Source: a virus. From it: a stretch of DNA of 24,922 bases. Of the stretch, positions 1-6,553 are shown one piece after another. Under the pieces are notes generated by a model. That model ran no database searches. It was not told the DNA's origin and worked only from the letters and a program-made list of their open reading frames with translations. The position numbers and the translations under genes were made by a program. Each line of letters opens with the position of its first letter. The first letter of the stretch is position 1. The DNA lies in IMG/VR virus record IMGVR_UViG_3300043468_000549, positions 1 through 24,922 of that record; one strand, given 5' to 3'.

Positions 1-6
1 CTTACA

Positions 7-342
7 ATGAGAGCAGAATACTACCGTGAATGGCGTGCAAAGAAGCGTGCAAAAGCCGCTGAAGTCAGCACCGAGGCCGACCACATTAAGGCAGATTTGA
101 AGGCTGCGCTCGAGGCGAACACAGCCGTTCAAAAGACGCTTGCAAGCCGCGATGAGACTATTCGTCATCTTGAGAAGATGGTCGAGCGGCTCTCGGCAGA
201 CCAATCCGCTCGCCTTGAGCGAATCGAGACCGCATTGCAGGCAATGCTGGCGGTGCCTCTGGCTGCGGCTCCTCATCAGGCTCCATCTCATCCTGTGGAT
301 CTGGCTGATCAAAAGCCTGCGCCCCCGTGGATGAGAAGGTAG
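7..342 (+). CDS. Small coiled-coil protein, unknown function (start may lie upstream of window)
   Basis: I do not recognise a family. The 111-residue product starts with a basic, aromatic stretch (EYYREWRAKKRAKAAE). A long Ala/Leu/Glu-rich helix follows at about residues 20-80 with coiled-coil character (SRDETIRHLEKMVERLSADQ), and it ends in a Pro/Ala-rich tail. The composition is protein-like and the frame is open throughout. The ATG lies six bases from the window edge, so neither its ribosome site nor a longer upstream start can be judged. It is on the + strand and converges on the primase-helicase gene, overlapping its last 185 bases in antisense. It could be a small accessory or regulatory phage protein. 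Confidence 0.55.
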   Translation: MRAEYYREWRAKKRAKAAEVSTEADHIKADLKAALEANTAVQKTLASRDETIRHLEKMVERLSADQSARLERIETALQAMLAVPLAAAPHQAPSHPVDLADQKPAPPWMRR

Positions 343-2680
343 CCCCCCATGCGGCTCGGCCGGCCTTGCCTACGCAGGTGCCGGTCTCCGCGTCGAAGAC
401 GTACTCGTTCCAGTCCGGAAGGGACGAGTACGCTCCAGCTTGGATGGTGGCACCGGTTTCATCCCCCGCCAGCACACCGCCTGGGACATCAAGGTAGCTC
501 TTCGACTTGGAGCCTTTGACCGCGCAGGAGACGATGAGCTCCTTCTGCAATCCCTCCTCGATGAGGTGTCCGAACTCGCTCGCGCCAACTGCACGCAGCA
601 CCGGTGGAAGTTCTGACCGGCGCTTGTATAGTCCGTTGGCTGCATTTTTGTTCCCCAGCGTGTACGGGTGCAGGTTCCCTGCTGCCTCCCGCACGGCCAA
701 GACGAGCCATGCAAGGCGCTCGGTCACGTTGATGGCGCTGTAGACGTCCAGCTTGGTGACGTCCTGAAGCAGTCCGTTGGCGTCCCGAAGCAGGGTACGC
801 TCGCCGCGCATGAGGCCCGAGATATTCGCCTTGAGCACCCCGAACCGGTAACAGGAGTCCACACGCGGTGCGAGGCCCATGCCTTTCATTCGGCGCTCGT
901 AATCGGTGGCGTGCCAGAACCCCAAGTTGATGCGGAAGTACGACGGTATGGCGCTGCTGCCACGGATCGAGTTCTTCATGTCCTTGAGCGTGCGGATGGG
1001 CTCGGCCCCAGGCTTGCGGATGTGGTGCGTTATCATAAGCGCCGCCCGAAGCTCCCCGCACACGCGCCCTGCCTCGCGCATCATTTCCGCAACAGCCAGC
1101 GCGTTGTTCTCGTCCCCATGGGAGACCGCGTTGAATGTGTCTACACACACAAGGCAGAGGTCAGGCACTCGCTTAAGCTCAGTGATGACAGCCTCCCACT
1201 TGGAAGAAGCCACCGGTGCCCCGCTCTTGGGGTCGCGCTCAACAAGCGGGAACGCCCCGCCAACCGCTGAGAGCGGTATCACGACAAGCCGCCGGCCGGC
1301 CTTGGCGATAAGCCCGCCTTGGTCAATCTCAAGGATACGCCGGTGCATCTCGGTCTGGCTGTCCTCGCACAAGAGCAGAACAGCGGTACCGCCGTTGGTG
1401 ATTCGCTGCCCACACCAGTCCAAATCCCCGCCGAACTCGGGATAAGCGGCCACTTTTAGCGCCAAATCCGCGATAAGACCGGTCTTACCGGCTCCTCCCT
1501 CGGCGATGAACAGATGCGGCTCGCCCTTCACGACAAGCGCCTCAACAAGGTAGGTGTGCTCTGGTTTTGGGTACTTAATCCACCGGTGCGCTTCCCATGC
1601 GGAGAACCAAGACTCCGTTGGCGAACTCTGCGGGAGCTGGCGCACGGGGGGTGGAGGCGCCACCGGTGCCTCTGGCTTGCCGTTGCGGCGGATGTCCGCA
1701 TTGACGAGCCCCTGCCACTCCGAAGCAAACCGTGCGTCCGTCCACGCTGGGTGCATCCGTTGCAGCATCCATCCCCGTGTTTGCTCGCGTGCCTCGTCCA
1801 TCGTGATGACGCCCCGCCGAACCATCCCGAGATTCGCTCCAGCCACCGAGTTGAACGCGTCCCACCGAGTCTCCCCGCCTGCGCCCCCCTCGAACACATC
1901 CCGCTGGAACGCCGGCTCCTGACGGAGCACGTTCCCACTGCCGACTCCAAACAGCCCAGCCTCTGGCGCCATGGCCTCGCCCGCTGGCAGCAACGTGCGC
2001 AGCCGCTCCCCCAGAGCTCCCGCGTTGTACACGCTCTCGGACTGCCACTCGATGACGGTCTGCACGGGCCTGCCCTGCTTGGCGTGGACGCTACCGGCAA
2101 GCCGAATCGGTTGGTGAGCGCGTCCATACGGGTTTGAGTCCACCCCGAGGCCCATGGCGGAGTCACCGCCTGAGACCTTGGCAAGGGCGTCCCGCATCCG
2201 GATGGCCTGCTCCACGGGCACTTCATCATCCAGCGCGTACCAGACGTGGCGTTTCGGCGTGCCTTCGTCGGTTGTTCCACCAGAGCACACGACCAGCGAC
2301 GGCTCACCCAACTGCTCAGTTAGCTCGCGCATCTTGGCGTCGGTGTCCCCCGCATCGAGGTCTGCGACCAGCGAGCGCATCCGCGCCACGTTGGCGCTTG
2401 TGGCCCTCCTATCGCTCAAGATGCCTGGGACAACGAAGGTCGCCACGTTGTACTGCGCCCACCGCTCGGTGGCTGATAACACGGGGGCAAATCCCTCCTT
2501 GGCTGGCTCAACGAAGATGTCCTCACGGAAGACGCCTTCTTGCTCGGTGCCCTTCTCTCCGATACCGCGAACGCAGATGAACTCGTTCTCCTTCCAGTCT
2601 CGCTCGCCGAAAATGAGGCGAAGATGCTCTTGGGCTTGGCGTAGGTCAACCAAGCCACGACGGTCTGTCAATGGCTGCAT
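158..2680 (-). CDS. Primase-polymerase / RepA-like replicative helicase
   Basis: This 840-residue protein combines two replication domains. The N-terminal part looks like an archaeo-eukaryotic-type primase: the acid pair DLD at 107-109, SGGTTDEGTPKRHVWY at about 133-148 with His145, and PIRLAGSVHAKQG at about 191-203 fit the three classical motifs. The C-terminal part is a RepA-type (AAA_25) RecA-fold ATPase with Walker A GGAGKT at 395-400, Walker B LVCVDTFN ending near 516, THH at 551-553 and RGSS at 573-576. By family knowledge it would prime and unwind phage DNA. I chose the ATG at 2680: the longer open frame to 2791 would run 88 bases into the upstream nuclease gene and its extra residues look like noise. 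No clear Shine-Dalgarno precedes it. The C-terminus is acidic and proline-rich (residues 793-840) and lies antisense to the + strand gene. Confidence 0.87.
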   Translation of the reverse strand: MQPLTDRRGLVDLRQAQEHLRLIFGERDWKENEFICVRGIGEKGTEQEGVFREDIFVEPAKEGFAPVLSATERWAQYNVATFVVPGILSDRRATSANVARMRSLVADLDAGDTDAKMRELTEQLGEPSLVVCSGGTTDEGTPKRHVWYALDDEVPVEQAIRMRDALAKVSGGDSAMGLGVDSNPYGRAHQPIRLAGSVHAKQGRPVQTVIEWQSESVYNAGALGERLRTLLPAGEAMAPEAGLFGVGSGNVLRQEPAFQRDVFEGGAGGETRWDAFNSVAGANLGMVRRGVITMDEAREQTRGWMLQRMHPAWTDARFASEWQGLVNADIRRNGKPEAPVAPPPPVRQLPQSSPTESWFSAWEAHRWIKYPKPEHTYLVEALVVKGEPHLFIAEGGAGKTGLIADLALKVAAYPEFGGDLDWCGQRITNGGTAVLLLCEDSQTEMHRRILEIDQGGLIAKAGRRLVVIPLSAVGGAFPLVERDPKSGAPVASSKWEAVITELKRVPDLCLVCVDTFNAVSHGDENNALAVAEMMREAGRVCGELRAALMITHHIRKPGAEPIRTLKDMKNSIRGSSAIPSYFRINLGFWHATDYERRMKGMGLAPRVDSCYRFGVLKANISGLMRGERTLLRDANGLLQDVTKLDVYSAINVTERLAWLVLAVREAAGNLHPYTLGNKNAANGLYKRRSELPPVLRAVGASEFGHLIEEGLQKELIVSCAVKGSKSKSYLDVPGGVLAGDETGATIQAGAYSSLPDWNEYVFDAETGTCVGKAGRAAWGATFSSTGAQAFDQPDPQDEMEPDEEPQPEAPPALPAMRSRFAQGERIGLPRAARPSSQDDE

Positions 2681-2703
2681 TTTGTTTGGGGTAGTAGTCT
2701 GTC

Positions 2704-3501
2704 TTACTTCAGCCAGAACGGCTTTGTGGTGTTGGGTGCCTGAGTGGGAGCATCCTCCCAACAGGTGCTCTTGAACGAGCAGAACTTGCACCGAAAGTCG
2801 GTGCGGTCTTTACCAAGGCGCGGGAGTTCCTTTGGAGACTGAGCGTCAATAACTCGCACTGCGCGGTCTGACGCCTCTTGAGCGGCCAAGGCATCGTATG
2901 GCACAAGCTCAACGAGCACCTCACCGGTATCACGGTTCAGCGCCGTGAACATCCCGCCCGAGGGTATGTCGAGGTACGCGCAGTAGATTTGCATCTGCGC
3001 GTAGTACACCGGCTTGGACGCCTTTACCCCTTTGTTCTTGGTATCGTTCCAGCTTTTGTCGTTGAGCGCCTTGTTCTCCCACAATAGCGGGTACTCAACA
3101 CCGGTGATGATGGGGCCTCCGGCGACAATGCCGTCGATGTGTCCACCGAGGCGTCCGTCCGCAGCTCGGAAGCCGAACTGTTTGCCGTCGCTCTTCGCGG
3201 TGAGGAGGTCGAACCCAGCGGCTCGGATATACTTCGCCATGCGGTCTTCGCCGTCGTGCCCCATGTCAAAGATGCGCAGCACCTCCGGTGAGAAGCCCGA
3301 GCCTTCGTCCTCTGGCGTGTGCTCGTACTCGTACCGAAGGCGTCTCTCGCACGCTTCTCCCCACCTAGACGCCCCGAGGTAGTCCCGCTTCTCTTGGCTC
3401 GCCTGACGCTTCAGAATGGCATCATCCAGCACCGCTGCGATAGCAGCCTGTGCCGGCTCGTTCCCGATTACTTTCCTGACCTCTGGCTTAAAGATGCTCA
3501 T
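2704..3501 (-). CDS. Cas4/RecB-like PD-(D/E)XK nuclease
   Basis: The 265-residue product has the nuclease core signature: HIDG with Asp123, then LLWENKA with Glu142 and Lys144 (the ExK), then a QxxxY-type helix (YYAQMQIYCAYL, Gln169 and Tyr173). A lone Cys51 near the N-terminus and a C-terminal CxxCxxxxxC set (238, 241, 247) match the four-cysteine iron-sulfur pattern of Cas4/AddB-type nucleases. It probably trims DNA ends during recombination-dependent replication. The start codon overlaps the end of the upstream small membrane-protein gene by 14 bases, suggesting translational coupling. The last six residues, KPFWLK, echo the tip of the phage SSB (KPAWLK). No Cas1, Cas2 or CRISPR repeats are nearby, so a CRISPR role is unlikely. 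Confidence 0.82.
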   Translation of the reverse strand: MSIFKPEVRKVIGNEPAQAAIAAVLDDAILKRQASQEKRDYLGASRWGEACERRLRYEYEHTPEDEGSGFSPEVLRIFDMGHDGEDRMAKYIRAAGFDLLTAKSDGKQFGFRAADGRLGGHIDGIVAGGPIITGVEYPLLWENKALNDKSWNDTKNKGVKASKPVYYAQMQIYCAYLDIPSGGMFTALNRDTGEVLVELVPYDALAAQEASDRAVRVIDAQSPKELPRLGKDRTDFRCKFCSFKSTCWEDAPTQAPNTTKPFWLK

Positions 3502-3649
3502 CGTCGTTTTTGAGTGCGTAGAAGATTCCGAACATGGCTAGAAGCAACACGGCCACATACGCGGTGACGGAGGCTTTGTCTTCTTGTTGGTAAAGTTTCA
3601 CGGTGTCAGCGATCGCGATTGCCGCAAAGATGGTTGCCAGCAGTTTCAT
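3488..3649 (-). CDS. Small two-helix membrane protein, unknown function
   Basis: This 53-residue frame has two hydrophobic segments, LLATIFAAIAIA near the N-terminus and AYVAVLLLAMFGIFYAL near residues 30-46, and a charged end (KNDDEHL). It should sit in the inner membrane with both ends on the same side. It overlaps the nuclease start by 14 bases and the upstream cysteine-containing gene's end by 44 bases, which fits the packing of this operon. No good Shine-Dalgarno is visible (upstream CTATTCTTGAAAC). Small proteins of this kind in phage early regions are sometimes anti-host or superinfection factors, but nothing here proves that. Confidence 0.55.
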   Translation of the reverse strand: MKLLATIFAAIAIADTVKLYQQEDKASVTAYVAVLLLAMFGIFYALKNDDEHL

Positions 3650-3857
3650 GTTTCAAGAATAGTGGCCCCTCAACACCGCTGGCTAGCCGCCATTCGGCGA
3701 GCTCGCCTTCGAGGCGTTTAATGGTGTCAGATGCGGTTTCAAGACGAGCCTTGTATTCGTCTCGCTCTTCAGCGGCCTCGCTCAAAGACCGGCAGGTGAA
3801 CGCAACGCTTGGGTGCTCGCGCCACGAGACGCCGCACGATGTGCATGAGTCGCTCAC
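3606..3857 (-). CDS. Small Cys-containing coiled-coil protein, unknown
   Basis: The product is 83 residues, starts with GTG, and opens with CTSCG, possibly half of a metal site completed by Cys22. A helical, charged coiled-coil follows (about residues 25-58, including DEYKARLETASDTIKRLEGE). Its start is well supported: GAGGAGG lies 7 bases before GTG, and the GTG overlaps the preceding gene's TGA as GTGA. This start belongs to one of three copies of a repeated initiation cassette. It may scaffold or regulate, but no family is recognised. Confidence 0.6.
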   Translation of the reverse strand: MSDSCTSCGVSWREHPSVAFTCRSLSEAAEERDEYKARLETASDTIKRLEGELAEWRLASGVEGPLFLKHETAGNHLCGNRDR

Positions 3858-3870
3858 GGCTGCACCTCCT
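3850..3870 (-). repeat. Translation-start cassette repeat, copy 1
   Basis: This 21-base segment, read on the - strand, contains the Shine-Dalgarno, the last codons (E-V-Q-P-stop) of one small gene and the GTG start of the next. It is identical to the copy at 4173-4193. The + strand core is GCTCACGGCTGCACCTCC. Confidence 0.8.
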
Positions 3871-4180
3871 CACATGTTGTTTCGACAAGACGAAAACGGA
3901 AACCAAACCTCTCAAGGTCTTCGCGCATCTCTTTCATAACCTTTATGCTTTCCTTTTCGTTTCTCCCATCACCCACCTCTCCCCAGTTCTCCCAAAGATC
4001 AGAATCTTCGTTCTCTCCCACATAGAAGTCTTCGGTGAATTCGATTGTGTATTTTTTGCTCACGGCTGCGCCCCCTTTGTTTTTGCTGTCGCTCACATCC
4101 ACCACCCGCGTGTGAGGAGGTGGAGTTGCTGCGGTACAACCCGACATGGGCCGAATAAGGTGCGTCCAAACCTCGCTCAC
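3854..4180 (-). CDS. Small acidic protein, unknown, with a probable internal start
   Basis: From the GTG at 4180 (Shine-Dalgarno GGAGG, overlapping the previous TGA as GTGA) the frame gives 108 residues. Its C-terminal two-thirds is a charged acidic protein (SKKYTIEFTEDFYVGENED, then WENWGEVGDGR and a helix EKESIKVMKEMREDLERFGF). The first 39 residues are Pro/Thr/Ser-rich and look less like a folded domain. A second GTG at 4063, in the same frame and preceded by a GGGGGC purine run 6 bases away, would give a 69-residue protein starting exactly where the folded-looking part begins. Either the short form is the real gene or two products share one C-terminus. No family is recognised. Confidence 0.55.
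   Translation of the reverse strand: MSEVWTHLIRPMSGCTAATPPPHTRVVDVSDSKNKGGAAVSKKYTIEFTEDFYVGENEDSDLWENWGEVGDGRNEKESIKVMKEMREDLERFGFRFRLVETTCEEVQP
4056..4076 (-). repeat. Translation-start cassette repeat, diverged copy 2
   Basis: This copy differs at three positions from those at 3850-3870 and 4173-4193. It keeps the GTGAGC start and a purine-rich Shine-Dalgarno-like run (GGGGGC). It marks the internal GTG start at 4063 within the acidic protein's frame. Here the upstream reading frame stays open through the cassette instead of ending in TGA. Confidence 0.7.
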
Positions 4181-4193
4181 GGCTGCACCTCCT
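4173..4193 (-). repeat. Translation-start cassette repeat, copy 3
   Basis: This is the identical 21-base partner of 3850-3870. It joins the E-V-Q-P-stop end of the zinc-ribbon gene to the GTG start at 4180. Confidence 0.8.
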
Positions 4194-4323
4194 TCTCGCA
4201 CTCAGGACACACCCAGTCTTCCCGCTTCTCATCCCACTCCATGATGCAGGAGCATTTGCACTCCCGCTCTTCAACCTCTGGCTCGTTGGTGAGCCATGAG
4301 TCATACCAGCTTGGGAGGTTCAT
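4177..4323 (-). CDS. Mini zinc-ribbon protein, unknown
   Basis: This 48-residue protein has CKCSC near residues 23-27 and CPEC near residues 40-43, a spacing suited to a zinc ribbon, between acidic stretches (EPEVEERE, EWDEKREDW). The ATG at 4323 is chosen because a textbook Shine-Dalgarno, AAAGGAGG, lies 4 bases upstream and the ATG overlaps the previous gene's TGA as ATGA. The longer open frame upstream (to 4764) is a shadow of the neighbouring genes. It may bind nucleic acid or a host protein; the function is unknown. Confidence 0.68.
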   Translation of the reverse strand: MNLPSWYDSWLTNEPEVEERECKCSCIMEWDEKREDWVCPECEKEVQP

Positions 4324-4466
4324 TTTGCCTCCTTTCTGAGGCGAATGATTTCGGCCTCGATACGTTTGAATGTCGCCTCGAACGCACGCCGGTTTGGGTG
4401 CGACTGAAGCAGTGTTTCCGTCAGTGCTAGAAGCTCGGTGGCCTCTTGTTCCAGTTTGGTTTTCAT
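4320..4466 (-). CDS. Short helical protein, unknown
   Basis: The 48-residue product (starts MKTKLEQEATELLALTETLL, ends IRLRKEAK) is predicted to be a helical hairpin: two amphipathic helices around QSHPNRR. The ATG at 4466 overlaps the TGA of the DUF3310 gene (ATGA), and its own TGA overlaps the next ATG in the same way, giving good positional support. The leader is A-rich (CCAAAACAAA) with no clear Shine-Dalgarno, so re-initiation after the upstream gene is likely. No family is recognised. Confidence 0.6.
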   Translation of the reverse strand: MKTKLEQEATELLALTETLLQSHPNRRAFEATFKRIEAEIIRLRKEAK

Positions 4467-4750
4467 TTTGTTTTGGTTGTGATGCGGACAATCTCCCGTC
4501 GAAGATACCACGCGGCCTTCTCGAGGTCTTCCCGCTGCGTTTCGTACTTGAGACCCGCTCGCCATACATACTTGATGACGTTTCCCAAGTTGAAATTGAA
4601 CCACTCTGCGACCTGGATGCACTCGGTTCCAGACGGGTGCTGGTTGTAGTGCTCCGGATGATCCACGGTGCTTGTTGTCGATGAGCTCGGGGAGGATGAC
4701 CTCCCGCCACAGTTTGCTGTACATACGTTGTCTTTCGGTTGGGTTTCCAT
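4463..4750 (-). CDS. DUF3310 protein (T7 gp1.7-related family)
   Basis: Residues 28 onward carry the DUF3310 signature: VDHPEHYNQHPSGTECIQV, then NFNLGNVIKYVWRAGLK and a helix EDLEKAAWYLRREI. This family includes phage T7 gp1.7, described as a nucleotide kinase, so a role in nucleotide metabolism is plausible, though no kinase loop is seen here. The ATG at 4750 follows AAAGGA, which overlaps the helicase stop. The first 27 residues are Ser/Thr-rich and look unstructured, while another frame of the same DNA encodes a more protein-like stretch. The true N-terminus, or a frameshift, should therefore be checked. The 95-residue length is normal for the family. Confidence 0.83.
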   Translation of the reverse strand: METQPKDNVCTANCGGRSSSPSSSTTSTVDHPEHYNQHPSGTECIQVAEWFNFNLGNVIKYVWRAGLKYETQREDLEKAAWYLRREIVRITTKTK

Positions 4751-4756
4751 AGTCCT

Positions 4757-6400
4757 TTAGCCAAGAATTGCTTTTTTTATGCGTGCCTCGTTGAACTTCC
4801 ACGTCAGCACGCAACTGGCGCGGTAGCGTGACATCCCGAACATGGGAACATCAGCCATGTGTTGACGCTGCGAGTCAGTGGGTGGCAACTTAATCCACGA
4901 CCGCGTTTTGCGCGAGTTCGCTCTGTCCCCGTTTCGCCTCAAGAAGTCGTCCGCTTGAGCCAGCGCGAGCTCCTTGGAGTTGGTGCGGGTTATGATGGTG
5001 ACCGCTCCACCGGTGACGCCGCCAATCGCGTTGTACACCTCCCCCAGCTTGATGACTGCGCCCCACGCCGTCAGCGCGTTCGCCATACGCACGGCGTCGC
5101 TGTACATCGACTCCCACCGGAAAGGTGACATCTCGATGATTTGCATCTCCGACATCTCGAAGGACTCGATGGTCTCAACACCGTTGACCCGCACGGGGAA
5201 GACGTACCCGCACACGGGGCAACTCCCGACCGCTGCCGGCACCTGAATGCCGCACTCGGGGCATTTCTTCATGGGTGCCTCGCCGGTCTCGCTCTGGCGA
5301 ACGAACAACCGGTCTCCCGCATCGATGTCACCGTGCGTGAGCAGCGATGCGCCGAAGTCCAGCACGATGCAATCGCTCTTAATCACGCCAGGGTATCGCT
5401 TCGCGTCGATGCACGGCCTGAGCCCTCGCCCGATCATCTGAATCATTGTGCTCTTCTGGCTGCACGGGCGCACCAGAACAACGCACCCCACACGCTGGCA
5501 GTCCCAGCCCTCCGTCAGCTTCATCACGTTGAGGAGCACCTTGATTTTGCCTTGGTCGAAGCGGCGCAGGATGGTGGCGTTGTCGTCGTCCGACATCTCG
5601 GAGTGGACGGCCTCGGCGGAGATACCGTCGTCGCGGAACGCCTCAGCCAAGTGTTGCGCGTGTTGGATGGTCGAGCAGAAGACCACGGAGGACCGGTCTG
5701 ACGCCTTCTCGCGCCAGTGCCTCAGAATCTCCGAGTGAACCGCACGCTTGTCCATGATGGCCTCGACTTCGCCCATGTCGAACTCTGCACCGGTCTTCTG
5801 CACGTTCTGGAGCTGGTCGTTGAGCCCGATGTCCATGCGGAACGCACGCGGCTGAACCAAGTTCCCCGCTGCGATAAGCTCGCCCACGGTGATTTTGTCG
5901 GCCACGTTGTTAAACACCGCCGTGAGCGCCTGCTTATCGCCTCGCTCAGGAGTTGCGGTGAGCCCCAAGATGACTCCTTTCGGAGACTTCTCGCGGAACG
6001 CCTCCACAATCCTCATGTAACTGTCAGCCGCTATGTGGTGGCACTCATCACAGAAGAGCGCCGACATCCCGCTTGGCATCGTTGCCAAGTTGAGCGGCCG
6101 GCACAGCGTCTGCACCATCCCGAAGGTCGCCCCGCTGGACCACGCCTTGCGTTCCGCGTTGAACACGTCCACCTTCGCGCCGGCGTTGTACCGCTTGAAG
6201 GTCTCCTTGTTTTGAGTAACGAGCTCGTCGCGGTGTTGAATGACGAGTACCGGTGCTTTCTTCACGAACGGCGCAAGGATTGCGCTGCCCATGACCGTCT
6301 TACCTGCGCCTGTTGGCGCGATGCCTAAAGTGTTGCCGCACTTGCCGAGTGCGTCGATACAGGCGTCAACGAACTGCGCCTGCCTTGGTCGTAAAATCAT
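4757..6400 (-). CDS. Superfamily-2 DNA helicase with zinc ribbon
   Basis: The 547-residue protein has the full SF2 set: Walker A APTGAGKT at 28-35, a DECH box at 118-121, LTATPER at 147-153, and motif VI QMIGRGLRP at 321-329. After the two RecA-like lobes comes a CPEC (380-383) and CPVC (394-397) zinc ribbon, then a C-terminal extension of unknown fold. Related phage enzymes resemble the RAD25/SSL2 and type III restriction helicases. It probably unwinds or remodels DNA in replication or recombination. The ATG at 6400 follows AAAGG; the longer start at 6460 would translate through the hairpin-rich leader. No nuclease or methylase domain accompanies it, so a restriction role is unlikely. Confidence 0.88.
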   Translation of the reverse strand: MILRPRQAQFVDACIDALGKCGNTLGIAPTGAGKTVMGSAILAPFVKKAPVLVIQHRDELVTQNKETFKRYNAGAKVDVFNAERKAWSSGATFGMVQTLCRPLNLATMPSGMSALFCDECHHIAADSYMRIVEAFREKSPKGVILGLTATPERGDKQALTAVFNNVADKITVGELIAAGNLVQPRAFRMDIGLNDQLQNVQKTGAEFDMGEVEAIMDKRAVHSEILRHWREKASDRSSVVFCSTIQHAQHLAEAFRDDGISAEAVHSEMSDDDNATILRRFDQGKIKVLLNVMKLTEGWDCQRVGCVVLVRPCSQKSTMIQMIGRGLRPCIDAKRYPGVIKSDCIVLDFGASLLTHGDIDAGDRLFVRQSETGEAPMKKCPECGIQVPAAVGSCPVCGYVFPVRVNGVETIESFEMSEMQIIEMSPFRWESMYSDAVRMANALTAWGAVIKLGEVYNAIGGVTGGAVTIITRTNSKELALAQADDFLRRNGDRANSRKTRSWIKLPPTDSQRQHMADVPMFGMSRYRASCVLTWKFNEARIKKAILG

Positions 6401-6418
6401 AAGTGCCTTTGTTTCACT

Positions 6419-6483
6419 GACGCAAAAATGAAAAAGCGTCGTTGCAGGATCTCCCTGCACACCATGCGGCTAAGATTTGCCGC
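6419..6483 (-). promoter_or_regulatory. Helicase leader with three stacked inverted repeats
   Basis: Between the terminator and the helicase ATG lie three inverted repeats. These are GACGC-N12-GCGTC at 6419-6440, TGCAGG-N5-CCTGCA at 6443-6459 and GCGGC-N8-GCCGC at 6466-6483. The middle one would make a short stable RNA hairpin. They may be operators, an attenuator or a second terminator. I see no convincing -35/-10 pair. Confidence 0.4.
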
Positions 6484-6495
6484 TGGTTTTAGCCC

Positions 6496-6534
6496 AAAAA
6501 AGGGGGGCGAGACAACCATTATTGCCCCGCCCCC
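6496..6534 (-). terminator. Rho-independent terminator after the ssDNA-binding protein gene
   Basis: On the - strand GGGGGCG (6534-6528) pairs with CGCCCCC (6509-6503) across an 18-base loop, and a run of six T residues (6501-6496) follows. It lies 20 bases past the stop of the ssDNA-binding protein gene and separates it from the helicase operon. Confidence 0.82.
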
Positions 6535-6553
6535 ACAACCCCAAACAAACTAG

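Noticed and set aside
668-1270. + strand open frame of 200 codons
   Set aside because: Antisense to the RepA-like helicase domain; no protein-like pattern and no ribosome site.
2704-3501. Cas4-like protein as a sign of a CRISPR system
   Set aside because: No Cas1, Cas2, effector or repeat-spacer array is present; lone Cas4-like nucleases are common in phages.
4757-6400. SF2 helicase as a restriction or defence subunit
   Set aside because: No nuclease, methylase or specificity gene is adjacent; the setting is phage replication.
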